This document shows, piece after piece, positions 33,796 to 45,795 of a stretch of DNA of 64,000 bases. The stretch's first letter is position 1. The number at the start of each line of letters is the position of its first letter. The DNA is taken from positions 22,670,827 to 22,734,826 of the forward strand of contig OY783196.1 in assembly GCA_963678675.1 (NCBI GenBank), written 5' to 3'. Under the pieces are notes generated by a model, which saw only the letters and a program-made list of their open reading frames with translations, was not told the DNA's origin and did no database searches. Made by a program: the position numbers and the translations under genes. The DNA comes from Xiphydria camelus. Lineage: Eukaryota; Arthropoda; Insecta; Hymenoptera; Xiphydriidae.

Positions 33796-35868
33796 CGCGT
33801 ACACAGCCCGACTGTTTCTTCTGAAACAAGCTACAAGGAAGTCGTAGTTACTAAATTATTTGCTATTTTTCACTGGCTTACATCATTACGCACGAGTCGA
33901 GTTTCTTATTTGTCGGACAAACTATCAACTCGGCAAGTACTCTTTACACTCGGTTACGCAAAGACGATTTTCTCCGCGAATTAATTCAAGTTGACACTCG
34001 ATGAATGAGCGAGAAAGTAACTAAAAAAAGATCGGGACCGAACTTCTTCTCATTGGTCACCGAGTAAGCCTCTCCGCGGAAGCGATAATTAGCGCGGCAA
34101 ACGCCAGGTATACCGCGAAGTTCGACGCAACTCTTTAAACCCACCCCGCATCGACGGATACTTTCTCCTCTCGCCGTCGCGTCCGATTCACGGCGGACGG
34201 AAGAAAGTGGCTACCGCGAGCACCGCGCGGTCAAATGGAATTCGACGATAGGCGCGCCCATCGCGCACGCGACCTCTCTTACACTCGCCGTGCGGCTGCG
34301 ACGCGACGCAGCGAAACTTTTCTCCTCTTTCACGGAGAGGAGAGACAGACGTCTCTCGCGGAAAGTGGAGCAAAAAGCGCGGTTCGCGGCGATAATTGCG
34401 GAGAAAGGACGCGCGCACGTGCTCCAAAAGGAGGAACTCCTAGCACAGTTCCCACGAGGGTGACCCGCCTCTGCGTCATCGCGCGCCTGGTATTACGGCG
34501 AGTTGCGACGGGGTGGGTCGGTGTAGCGCATCACAGCGAGTAGCCACGTAGGTACACCCGTATTTCATCTCTTACACTCCGAAATCACGACCTCGCGGGG
34601 GAGCATTCTAGCGTGATGACGCCGCGTCCCGCCGAGACGTCGTCGGGGTAGAGTGAAGTCCGCCCTACTCCCCCGGCCGGCAAACACGCTCGAGTATCGC
34701 GCGGTGCTCCTCCGGTAACGACCGCAACGCGCGGATCTCTCGGAGAATCCAGAAGCAGCTTCATCGGGAACCCGGCCGATGGAAACGCGCGATTTACCGC
34801 GCTGATCGACGGTTTCGCCGCGTAAGTTAATCGCGAGGCGCGCTCGGCTCGAGGTCGTTCGCGAATATGTGTTGGCGCGCGCGTGCGAACGAATCGTATA
34901 CCGCGACGGTGAATCCGAGCGGAATTCCATAAAAATCGGTGAAATATGTATAGCGGCGGGACGCGCGGAGGTAGAGCGCCGCGACGTCGGGCGTCCCACG
35001 GGATAAGAAAATCCCGGCGAGAGGGGTGGCCCGTCGGAGGAGGAAAGGAGGGGGGAGGGAGGGGGGGGGGAGATAAAGGGAGGAGCGGAAGGTCGGAGAG
35101 CGAACATTCAGGAAAATCTTCCCGAATGAAATCTAATTTCGGTCCGCTGCTACGAACTAAGCTATTCCCTCCGTAATATGCTACCCTCTTCGTACGCGAA
35201 TACGTGTACAGGGGATACAGGTATATACATGCGTATACGCGGGGAATTTCCTCTCCGCATTTTCTCCAGGAAAATATTTGGAACCGCTCGCGCATACGTG
35301 TAGTCGCGCGAAGAGCGGAGAGCGTCGACGTCGCGCTGGCGAAGCCGAGTGGCGCTTTGTACCGCCAACGCCGCGGCGGCGGGGGTGTCGGCCTCCGGTC
35401 GAGAGACGATCGCTCATCTCGTGGACACTCGGTGGACGTCGTTTGTCTCCCGTCCGTCAGTCCGTCACTGCCCTCTCTCCACATGTTTTACACGCGCTCG
35501 GCGTTCGCCCCTCGACCGCTCGTTCTTCCAGCGCTTGACTTCGCGGAGTGGCGTCGAATAACGCGATAGGTAGACCTACTAGACGTGCGGTATATCGGCG
35601 GTCGTACATATACGCGCTTCCTGTGGGGGTAACGTGGGCATATATTTCGCTACACTCACGCTCGAGGGCTTACGATACGAGATATGCAGAGTTAGGTACA
35701 GTCTGAGCTAAGTTGTTACGTCGTTAATATTCAGGACCGAACTATGTACGGCTGTCTATCCTAGACGCATGGATGAGACGATCCAACGCGAAACCACATC
35801 ATTGTTTGATGAAGTAAATAAATTTGTCGTGACTTCTTAATGAGTGGTTTATAGACTACATGAATTTA
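33796..35868. other. CpG-rich gene-free stretch
   Basis: 34000-35600 is strongly CpG-rich and contains purine-rich G runs (35041-35070). A 299-codon - strand frame (34585-35484) overlaps several frames on both strands and has no domain or splice context, so it is judged a composition artefact. A CpG-rich regulatory region remains possible. Confidence 0.35.
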
Positions 35869-36081
35869 TTAGGTGTACAACTTTGTTTCCGCCGTTTTCG
35901 ATTCGTGGATTGCTTCAAAAGATGACCAGTTTTTTCAACGCGGGATTCGTACGCTGCTCGAAAGATGGGAGAAAGTGGTAGCCAGCGATGGACGATACTT
36001 TGAATTATAAATGTATAGCCAGTTTTCTACAATAAAGCCTCGAATTTCGGAAAAACGGCGGAAGCAAAGTTGTACACCTAA
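35869..36081 (+). mobile_element. Short mariner deletion derivative retaining transposase C-terminus
   Basis: The 213-bp element begins TTAGGTGTACAACTTTGTTT and its inverse ends at 36081; TA flanks both sides. GCCGTTTT or its inverse extends the termini to about 30 bp. The interior + strand reads FDSWIASKDDQFFQRGIRTL, then LERWEKVVASDGRYFEL and a stop. This is the standard C-terminal end of mariner transposases (…F…RGI..L..RW.K…DG.YFE). The element is an internally deleted mariner, a MITE in the making. Confidence 0.85.
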
Positions 36082-36308
36082 TACCACAAGGGAAAGCAAA
36101 GCAATATGGGAAATAAGAAATTTAGCTTCTCATCGGATTGCCTAAAATTATCATGACACTAGCTCTAGACTGAACGTCGAAAAGTAAACTATTTTTAATG
36201 ATTTTGTTGGGATCTAAAACACTATATCGCGACAGTTGCGGTAGGAAATATAAATTATAGGAGCGCAGGACTAATCGTATTTCGAGCCAAGTATCAAAAT
36301 ATTTCAAT

Positions 36309-36549
36309 TGTGAGAAAAAAATTAGATCTACTATAAAAATTACTTGCAGGGTCGCGAGTTATTATTTATTTAGATCAATTTGATCTTTTTTCCTATCGAT
36401 TAAATAGTTTTTCCTTGCCGTCGCATACTATTTCACATGATAACAAGGAAGGGATATCGAATTGACGTATTAAATTCATATAAATAAATAATTACTTGTG
36501 CGGTTCCGCAAGTAATTTTCAGTGATCCGACTAAATCTTTTTCTCTGTG
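36309..36549. mobile_element. MITE family A, copy 2
   Basis: Carries AAAATTACTTGCAGGGTCGC and, near the right end, GCGGTTCCGCAAGTAATTTT, ending CTTTTTCTCTGTG. The central TTTTTCCTTGCCGTC and AACAAGGAAGGGATAT are as in the other copies. The left terminus (TGAGAAAAAAATTAG) is degraded. Confidence 0.8.
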
Positions 36550-37951
36550 CGCACGTTCCGTTATCGGGAGCTCTCTCCCGCGAGTTCTGCGCGACGAAAA
36601 TCGGGGGCGTAGAAATTTGGATCCCACTTCAAAACTCGATTCGCGGTCGTGGTTAAGCCGCGAGACGTCCGGGTTATATTCGCGGGGGGTCCCTCCCGAC
36701 ATAGGTAATTGTAACCGTTACCGGAATATTCGGCGGCGGGTTCGAGGCGAACGCGGAGACGGGAAGAACGAGACCGAATTGGATCGAGGGAGAGGCAAGG
36801 ATGTGGGCGAGAAACTGTAGTGGGAGAGCGCGGAGGAGAGGATAGGGTTCCCCGGTTCAGCCCTCATAATTAAGCCGGCGCTGGTTTTTGATGGCCACTA
36901 AAAATGTCGCGGAGGGTTGCCGGAGTGGTTAAGGAGTCTCGGGAAGTCGGCGGCGTGAGAGGGTGGCGGTTCGGGGGAAAGGGTCGAGCGGTTCTTACGC
37001 TCTGATATTAGCAATACTCCGACTCGTAAAGTCGACTGCACGGCAATTCGAGTCAGTTTGCGAACCCTTTATACACTCCCGCCCCCTTCGCACACTTCGC
37101 GCCCCGCGCGATCCTCGCGCAAACGGAACGCGCGCAACGGCGGTGAAATGCTACCGGGGGCAGTGATTTTAATGCGCGTCGGTTCTTAAATTTTACACCC
37201 CGCCCGTGTCCCGAAACTACCACGAGAACCGGAGGATCGAGCTCTGTCGTAACGTTACTTTCCTGCGTTTGCGTTATCGCGGGCGATTGCGCGTTCCTAG
37301 AGAATCTCTCTCTTGCTCATCCTCCCGGGAGTTCGCTACCGCGCGTAGTCTCGAAAGCGAAATGGAGAAACGCGTTTTCGAACGGTAGACCGCGAGAAAA
37401 GTGCCAACTAATTGCAATTATTTAGGTAATGGTTTGGCTGTTATTATTTCCAATTACAGTTAACCTTTCAATAGGTAATTAAACGAAAGGCAGGAAGGGA
37501 TGGGGAGAGACGGTTGGGGGTGGTGGGATGGTGAGGGTGGCGCGGAACGCGAGGCCGCGGGGATATAGGTACCTACCCAATGCCGCGCCGCGCCTCTCTC
37601 TGATTTAATAAGTTCATTACCTAATGAACAGATGTACGAGTCCCCGGTTAGTCTCGATAATCAATACTTTTAATTACCACATTTTTATGAATTCGACTGG
37701 AGTTTAATTTTCATCGAATATTAAATCGATGCCAGCTCGGCCGGCGCCGATGTGCCCGCTCCTACATTGACCTCGATTTTTTTCAATGAAATATTTCCCG
37801 ATGACCGCTTTATCGAATTTTCTATTCGGTCAGCGCTATGCTTACGTAAGTGCGAGGCAAAGGGTAAGCACGGAAAGTGGGGTTCGATTAATTGTTTCGC
37901 TTAAACCGTGGCTCATCGTTCATTCGTTATAAAAAAGGAAATACACATTTA
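36550..37951. other. Gene-free stretch
   Basis: Mixed CpG-rich DNA with G-rich text near 37500-37560. A tRNA-like phrase near 36917-36935 was examined and rejected. Nothing else is supported. Confidence 0.35.
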
Positions 37952-38180
37952 CACACAGGGGTAGTTGTTTAAGAGGTAAGATTGATGTGTGGCCTAAAAC
38001 GTCTAATGTCGGGATATTCCATCGTTTGCTCTCTGCTTAGTCAAATCTCTGTTAATGACGAGGGTTGTTACACTCGTTATGAAGAAAAACTTGATCAAGG
38101 AGCGAGAAAAAACGGAATAGCCCGATATTAGTCGTTTCAGGCCATCCATCAATCTTCTCTCTCAGATAACCCATTCTGTA
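37952..38180. mobile_element. MITE family B, copy 1
   Basis: Matches 63774-64000 along its length. Shared blocks include GGTAAGATT, GGCCTAAA or GACCTAAAG, TCGGGATATTCCAT-like text, GAGGGYTGKTACACTC, AAACTTGATCAAG and CCCGATATTAGTC. The left half is also the inverse of the right half (GGAATAGCCCGATATTAG pairs with CTAATGTCGGGATATTCC). Ends near CACAGGGG and TTCTGTA. Confidence 0.75.
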
Positions 38181-40038
38181 TATTGTAAGAAATATTTTCA
38201 TATTTACGTGTAAGTCATTTATAGATTTAATTATATTTCTAAGAAGAAATGTGACTGGAAACGGATTGTATCAAAGAAAATTTTACATATTCGTAATGTC
38301 CGGGATATTTTAAGTGAAGGAGTTGATTATAAATCTTCATATGTACTAAAAAATAGAAGCGTGATTTATTAGACCTTTGAATTCGAATAGCCTTGTTTCT
38401 TCCTACTTACTTACCGTAAGATGAATCATGATCAATTTATGGAATTATTAATTTTAGAAGCTGACATTAAATATCTGTGATCACTTATTACGTACTATAT
38501 AGACTTTGGTGTAATTTCGCTTAAATTTCACGGACCGCAAACTCGTTACCATGGTAATGAGTAGTTTGTAGTAGGATAGAACGGGATAACACGAGGGAGA
38601 ACGGGCGAGATGAGGTGCTATGGACCATACAGGTAGCGCCTCCAGCCTGAAATTGTATTCTCGCCACCTCAAAGAGTAATTTAATTGTGTTAGGTTGACA
38701 GCGCTACGATGCTTTGCTTCTACTTTCTATATGTAGCGAGCAATATTAAAACCAGTTAAGTCTGCGTTTACGTAAATTGGGGACGACAAAATTGTTAATT
38801 AAATGGAACTGATAATAAGGAATACAAATCGATACACGCGCGGAAAACATAATAATTATTTTTCGACACTGCACAGTCTCATTGTTAAGAAATGCCTTAG
38901 AGATGGTATATGGACTCGCGATATTTATTCTCGAAATTTCGAGACTCTAAGTCTCAATTTTCTCGTGATTTTTCGTTCTCCAGTAGGTACCTGACTGCGA
39001 CTCCAAGAGAAATGGATATTTTATGATTTCGCTTGGAGAGACATATTTTACGTGGCCTAGTTTAAATGCTCCCCTCTCTGCGGTTTTGCTGTGTACGCGC
39101 GCAGTGAAACAAAACATTCTCTCTTCTCCAGACATCCGCTGAAGTATTTAGCGCGGTACAGGACGGCACAATTTCACGAGCAGTGCCTCACGAAACAAAA
39201 GGCATTCGTTACGGTTGCCCCAAATTCACACTTACCCCGGTTTACCGTACACGGCAACGATCGCGGTTAGACATTCTTTCTTTATCGGGTCGCATGCATG
39301 TTTTCAGCGCGAAATAAATTCGTAACGAGGCCGGAGGACTTGCACGCACACAGCGATTACATGAAGCGTACTGGATTCGCGGGACGCGATAACAGCCACT
39401 TAAAAATATTCGAGTCCCTCGTTTGCATATTTTCGTAGGAAGTCGCTGGAAGTACGCGCGGTGGAGTATAGTACGTGGGATACGCAGAAGGGGTGGGCCC
39501 GCTTAAAGCCTTTAATCTTTTGAGACAAAGGCGGCGAAAAATGTCGGGCAGCGCGCGCGAGACTCTCCCTCACCTCCTTTCTACCCCGACGCACCCCAGC
39601 GTCGCGCCGGGCCGTACCGTGCCTCGCCGTACCGTGAATTAGTGGAAAGAGATAACAAAGAAAGAATTAAGGCTTACCCACCTACCGAGTAATGTATGCA
39701 CGAGAGACTTTTTTAAATCGGCGACTTAGCATCCCTCTCCGGCTAATGGCGAGGGAAATCCATTCGCGAGTTCTGCGTTACCACTCGGTCACTCGGGACA
39801 GATAAGGGAAGACGACGGAGCCGTCTCCTCTGAAATTTCTTTCGCCGGAAAGTTCTATTCTCGAGAAACGAATTTTTGTATATTTTATCACGTTGATTCG
39901 AGAGACAAATCGATGGAATGCGTAACTTCTCCTTCGAAAGTAACTTTCCATGTTACGATCAATTTTTTTTTAAATATAATATTAACTCAAGTATCTTTTC
40001 GACGTTGAGTAATCGACGATGACAAATACGTTAATTCC
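38181..40038. other. Gene-free stretch
   Basis: AT-rich to about 38950, then mixed composition. No domain-bearing frame. A 63-codon frame at 38803-38994 lacks any recognisable feature. Confidence 0.35.
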
Positions 40039-40362
40039 GGTGAATCGTAAATATTACAAAAGTCGAAACACGACTTTAATTCAAATTTGATTTCAGAGTT
40101 TTATCGAATAGCCGTCGAATGAACGCTTACCGATTAAAGTACAAATGTACAGTCGGTACGATATTCGTTAAGCCAGAATTCCTAGAAGACTGCTGCGTCA
40201 CTTTCTTGGAATTATCGGTGAATCGTAAATGTTACAAAAGTCAAAACACGACTAATTCAAATTTGATTTCAGAATTTTATCGAATAGCCGTCGATGAACG
40301 CTTACCGATTCCAGTACGAATGTACAGTCGGTACGATATTTGTTAAGCCAAAATTCCCAGAA
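40039..40362 (+). repeat. Tandem duplication, ~178-bp unit, second copy truncated
   Basis: Unit 1 (40039-40216) and unit 2 (from 40217) share GGTGAATCGTAAATRTTACA, AATTTGATTTCAGA, TTTTATCGAATAGCCGTCG, ATGAACGCTTACCGATT and TGTACAGTCGGTACGATATT. They differ at scattered positions and by small indels. Part of unit 1 recurs inverted at 40663-40731. Confidence 0.8.
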
Positions 40363-40662
40363 ACGATAAGGCGGTATTCTCCGAACACAACGGTCTGACG
40401 CTTTGCAAATAGCGACGTACCTTCAAATTTTCGGCCTTATTTACCAAACATTTCTTTCACATTTTGAAGAATACTTCTTTTTCGCTTCCACTGATCTCTT
40501 TTAATAAGAAATTAAACTGAAAATTTTCGCAGGACGATACACTCACAAAGTAACACGCTACGTAGAAATCGACTGCAAAGCACGGTATGCAAATAATGCT
40601 AACTGCAATCTGCTGCGGTAAACGCTGTGCCACCAATGTCTCCAACTCGGGTGCCGAATGGG

Positions 40663-40731
40663 GATAATTCCAAGAAAGTGACGCAGCAGTTTTCTAGGAA
40701 TACTGGCTCGACAAATATCGTACCGACTGTA
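40663..40731 (-). repeat. Inverted third copy of the duplicated segment
   Basis: GATAATTCCAAGAAAGTGAC...TACCGACTGTA is the inverse of 40148-40216 with only a few differences. In its sense orientation the shared part reads VGTIFV(K/E)P(E/V)FLE(D/N)CCVTFLELS in open frames of both copies. The protein is not recognised and the frames are short (75 and 82 codons). The amino-acid replacements in a short peptide give no sign of purifying selection. Confidence 0.7.
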
Positions 40732-43700
40732 TCTATAGAATACTCTACGCTCGAGGAAAGTCGAAGAGAAATTTTATTACAGTTATATATAATCCAGATT
40801 TCCCCCGACGACAAAACATCCATTGTGCCAAAATCGGCATCATTCACGCGGGTAGGGATTATCCCTGGCCGACGAGTTTGATTTTTTTCGAATTCGTCCG
40901 GTTTACCGCCCCATCCCCGGCGCGCACGAGCGTTAATTAACCCGCGGTGGCAAATAAATTTCGGTTAGAACGTGAGAAGCAACAAATCTGAGTCAGGTGG
41001 TGTCAACTGCGGCAAATGTGAGCCCCTCTTACTTGAGTTACTTCAGCGGGGGTTTCGCCGGTGGATGGCAGTCGGGAGCCGGAGGGACGCGGTGGTGAGA
41101 GGGAAAGACGAGGGGAAGAGGATTGAGGCTACCACCAGCGTCACCGCATCTCGCGCGCGTCCTAATTAGAGAAATTTAAATTCATAGCCGCCCTACGTTG
41201 GCGAACCTATCCCCCTCACACCCCCTTCCCACTTTTCCGCTCCCCCTACGTCCACGCTCGAAGCCCACCGCGCATCCCTTAACTAAAGCAATTACGAATC
41301 GCCCCCTGCGTACCTGACTTATGCCGAAAGATAATGTCATTTTCCGTCAATGTTCGCACCAGACGCAGTTCCTCTTTCGCGTTCCCGCGTCCCTCCCTCG
41401 ACCATTCGATTTCTTTCTCTCTTTCCGCGTCTCTCTTTCTTTAATTCTCCGTCCTTCCGCGTTCATTAAAATGATAGGTTACGGATATCCCACGGTAAAG
41501 GGTCGTAAAACGGGGTTACTTTGGCATCCGTAGGCTTACCACCGAGAGTAAAGTTTCCCTAATCCGAATAAAGGTTTTTTTAACGCCACACTTTTAAATG
41601 AATACTTTTTAACTGGAATAATTATTGATCCGCTGACAATTATATATTGTTAATTGATATAAATTCTATCTATTATATTTGGATCGAGTTATTATTTGTA
41701 CTTCGTAGGAAGATTGAAATTTGTTTATGCATTTCCATTCAGTTAAAAATCATTTAACTGGAATAACTATACCAGACAAAGCAACGTCATTTTATAACGA
41801 CCTGACATTTATCCGCGATGAAAATTCCACCTTTCGATATGAAATGAAAAAAAAAAACTAGAAACGTAACGCACAATAATGCAACACATTCGAATCCGAC
41901 AAGGCCACAATGGAACGTACCATGGCCTTCCAAATGTAGTCAGAATCCTCCTTCAACCGATCTCCCAGGAGAGGAGAGGCCCATCCCCGTTCGTCACCCC
42001 TTCGAGTGACTAAACGACGTGGGGCGAGAACAAATCATCCGAGCCGAGTAGTTCGAGCCTGGGTGACGGTCTGGCCCGGGTGATCCCCTAAGTGGTCACT
42101 AATGCCGCCTAAGAACCTCAGACGCGGTGCTAGGAGCGTCATGTCCCATCGCCGTAGCGCGTACCGTGTAAGGTACTAACGCCGAACACATTCCCCCTTG
42201 ATTAGTCTTTCCCCCCAGACGCCCGTGCCGCCAGGACGGCTCGTTCGAGTCTGTTGATTTAGTTGGCCCGACCCGCGGAGGATATAGAGGTATAAAGCGT
42301 CAATTAACCTTAATGCAACGAAAGGAGTCTGGCCGTCGCGCGGTATCTCCGCCGATATCGGGTCGCGTCGAATCGTATACCCGTTGTCGCCCGTCGTTTC
42401 GCGCTTATCAATTCGCAACTCGTTTCGCCTCCGTTTCCGGAGAGGGCGCGAAGCCGGCGACCCCCGTACAGGATATTATGCTCGGCACTCGTGATTCGGC
42501 GCTCCCATGCAACATTCATGACCGTCTTTCTTCGAATCCCGCCTTACGCCGATGATACGATATTTCCGCGCGGAGCGTCGGGCACACGCGAGCATATTTC
42601 TATGCAGGGGTGCTTTTTTCGCCTCCGCGAGCTAAAAGCCCTTATAAATCAGAAGACGGCCGGACAGCAGTCATTTGTAAGGGTGGCTCTCAAACTCGTC
42701 GTACGTCATGGGGACAAAAAAAATTTCGACGCGACGGTACAGTCTCGCGTTCTATACGCCTATATATACGTATACACAGGGGTGGTCGAAGACGGGGTGG
42801 AAGAAGGCTTGATGTGCGGGCATAGCGGGGCGCGCGAGGGTAAAGTTTGCCTAATTAAATCGTTCGCCTCGGTCGAGGCAGCCATCCGGCCCGAGGGGGG
42901 GGGGGGGGGGGGGGTACGCGGCGACTACAAAAATTTCACCTCTTTCCTATATATCTTCCCGGCAAATCCACGTTCTCGGAGCTAGATTATGCGCTACACT
43001 CTTCGGCCCGCGGCCGTAAAGCTGCCAACGCCTGACGACGGTACACGAAAGGGGGGGAGGGGCGGAGGCGGCGGTGTGAAAGAGGGGTTGTGCGCCGGCT
43101 CTGACGAACTATACGACTACCGGCGGTTAGCTAGGGTGCTCTGTTTCGAAGTCCCGAGGAAGCTAGAGCGGCAGCGTTGCCGGTGGTTAATTTGCATCCC
43201 TTAATGAGTCGCTCACGTAGCGCCCTTATCTTTACGCCCTGTCCCTCCTCCCGCCCTTCCCGACAACCCCCTCTGCAACAACCACCCCCGACACACTCAC
43301 CCCCTCTCTCTTTTTCTCTCTATCCCTCGCTCTCTTTCTTCCCCTCTCTCCTCTGTTTTCTTGTCATTCGGAGACAGTGTTATTTCTGAGATCTCCACCC
43401 TCCCTTAACGCCGTCCCCGTGTGTAGGGCTGCACGTACGTACGACACCCGCGTCTTCCTTTCGTTCCCCCATTCGAAGGAATTGCCGCAGTCGTCGCGTC
43501 TCCCTCTCTCCGTCTTCCTCATCGTCCTCGCGGTAATTCTTTTAGGGGCCCGCGTCAAACTCGACGACACGAGCGGCAGCCTCCACTCGACCCAACCGAA
43601 CCCGCGCCGCCTCTCGAATGCTCGAGAGGGTACGGAGGACTATCCTCGTTTCTCTCTTGGCAGTTCCAACGAGAAGTCACCCACTTTCCCGACCATTTCC

Positions 43701-44391
43701 ATACAACTTTTCCAATTTTCGTGCCGCTTCCCGTTCAAGGCCGTGCGCGACGTTCGAGCGAGTTACGGAAATGCGGTCGGGCGGCCCCTCCCACGCCGAG
43801 ACGCCGGTCCCGGGGGGCCGGAAAGTGCGAGGAATAACGTAAGGTGGATCTCGCGCGTCGATCGTGCCGCGCGTCCTCCCGTCCCATCGCGAATCGCGAG
43901 TAGAGCGTACCTGGAACCGCGTGCGCGACGATTCCCTCTCTCGGGTACTCGGGGGTACCAACAGGCGCGGCGCGGCGTGGTGCGATTGTAAAAGTCAAAC
44001 AACCCGAGTAACGTCTCGAGAGTTTCGCGTTGCGGTGGAGTTCGAAATTATTTTCCAGTCGTGTATACAGAGGGAGACTCCGACTTCTAGTTCGCCTCCC
44101 GCGCCCGACCCGCAACGCGGTGCAACCCCTCGTGATCCGCTTCCGCCCCCGCCCCATTCTCTCTCTCTCTCTCTCTCTCCTCCGACCCCGGTTTCGGTTA
44201 CTCTCGGTCGGCTGGCTCGGAAAACGCGGCGCGCATCTGTCGCCAAATTATTTTGCCCACGAGGCCGTGAAAAATTTGCCGGGTGCCATTATTGTTCGGC
44301 TATATACGCGCGAGAAATCTAGTCACGCGGTCGTTGTCTCGCGCGCGCGACGACGGGACGGGATGAACGACGTCCCTCGTTCCGTTGCGGT
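40732..44391. other. Gene-free stretch with G-run and pyrimidine-rich blocks
   Basis: 41580-41790 is AT-rich and repeats TTAACTGGAATAA, similar to text in the 9519 MITE. 41940-42300 has a different texture (CTCCCAGGAGAGGAGAGGCC, TACCGTGTAAGGTACTAACG) that might be a retrotransposon tail, but this is unproven. 42895-42914 is an unbroken G20. 43220-43345 is pyrimidine-rich. The CpG-rich 43380-44320 frames overlap on both strands. Confidence 0.35.
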
Positions 44392-44471
44392 CAAAGAGTA
44401 CAGAAGGAACTGTACTCTTTGGTACTCTGGTACTTGTACTTTGGTACTACTGTACCCTTCTGTACTCTTTG
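44392..44471. repeat. Perfect 16-bp stem with GTAC-rich loop
   Basis: CAAAGAGTACAGAAGG (44392-44407) and CCTTCTGTACTCTTTG (44456-44471) pair perfectly. The 48-base loop repeats GTACTCTTTGG, GGTACT and TACTTTGGTACT. A copy of TTGCGGT lies on the outer side of each arm in the same orientation, so the structure could have arisen by slippage at a short repeat. Confidence 0.7.
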
Positions 44472-45760
44472 GTTGCGGTAGACGGAGACGCTTGACCGAC
44501 CGTTACGCGTTACAGTCCGAAAAGGACCGAGAGAGGTACGGCGAGTACTTGCGACTCGAGCGTAAAGATTCCATAAAGCCGCGCGCCCCACTTTAATATC
44601 CGTTATTGCGATTTACAACGGCGCGGCGGCGGCAGCGTCGACGGCAACAATAACGGCGGGAGCCGCTGTATCGGGCGGTGGCGTGGGTGGGATTATCGCG
44701 CGACATAGGTTATTATCACGTATGCAAATGGAGAAACTTGAAGAGCTTTCAGGTGTTCTAAAGACGGCGGGGGCGGGGTGCACGGCACGTATGTACGGAG
44801 GCATCGGTACGCCTCGCCCGTGCGTCGCGCGATGTTAGTCGTTTAAGGGGATTGCTGGCGGAGGTACTCGGCTCAACGAGAACGGACTGTGTGTGTACGT
44901 GCGGGGCGAGCACTGTTGTCCGATTATCGAAAATTAATGTAAATAGGGATCGCGCGGCTCGCTAAGCTCGGCTAAGCGCCGTATGCCGCTCGGTTCGGTG
45001 CAACTTGCCTCGTAAGGATACCCCGCCAACGGCTGCGAAGTCGTCTCTTCGTCGTTACACGGCTATCCCCCCCCCCGCGCGACGCCGGATATCGCGAAGG
45101 TGTGCCGTAGGGAATAAGCGAGTCGAGGAACCTTCGCGAAATCCGCCGAGTCGGGATATGGAAGCGCGTTCAGAAAATGATCGGCGTTGCGAATTGTGTA
45201 CGTGGCGCGGAATAATTCGACCGTGAGGTCATACTTGCGTTGGATGGTGCAAATTTAATTACGCGCTCGGTATGCGGGAGATTCAACGACTGCCGTTACG
45301 GCGAACCGCGACATTCAACGATGAAAGTGTGGCTTTCTAAGCGTCAATTACTCCGAATATGCGAATTGAGGACTCGGTTTGGAGATGGAAAATTTGGCTC
45401 AGTCGTTACGAGACTGAAATGAATGGGACTACGCGCGGAGACGGAGTCAGTGACATCGCTGAAGCGCGGTCACGCATTTTTAAATCACACTGCGCGGAGA
45501 AACGATAAAGATCCGCGCTGCAATTGGTCCCCGGACGCAGCACGCGGCCACGGATTGCCGTCACTGTCGCGAGTTTGACCCATTAAAACTCTGAATGGTC
45601 GGTGAAAAGAGGCAGCCACCGCTACCATAAAGGCCCAAGGAAAGCGTAATAAATAATATCTCGGCCCATTCGGTGGCCGGCACGGAGCTGAGGGCGAGTA
45701 ATTAAATGGAATTATTTAGTGTTGTGAAAGGAGGCGGCTCGGGGCAACCAGCCACGCGGC

Positions 45761-45795
<35 letters not shown>

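Noticed and set aside
34585..35484. 299-codon - strand open frame in a CpG-rich block
   Set aside because: Several other long frames overlap it on both strands, it has no recognisable domain or splice context, and its composition follows the local GC content.
36909..36990. tRNA-like phrase (TTGCCGGAGTGGTTAAGG)
   Set aside because: It resembles the D-arm of a Ser/Leu tRNA, but an extra base disrupts the A box, the GGTTCGGGG text is a poor B box, and no acceptor stem closes.
41940..42300. Possible non-LTR retrotransposon tail
   Set aside because: The texture differs from the flanks, but no reverse transcriptase frame, poly-A tail or target duplication was found.
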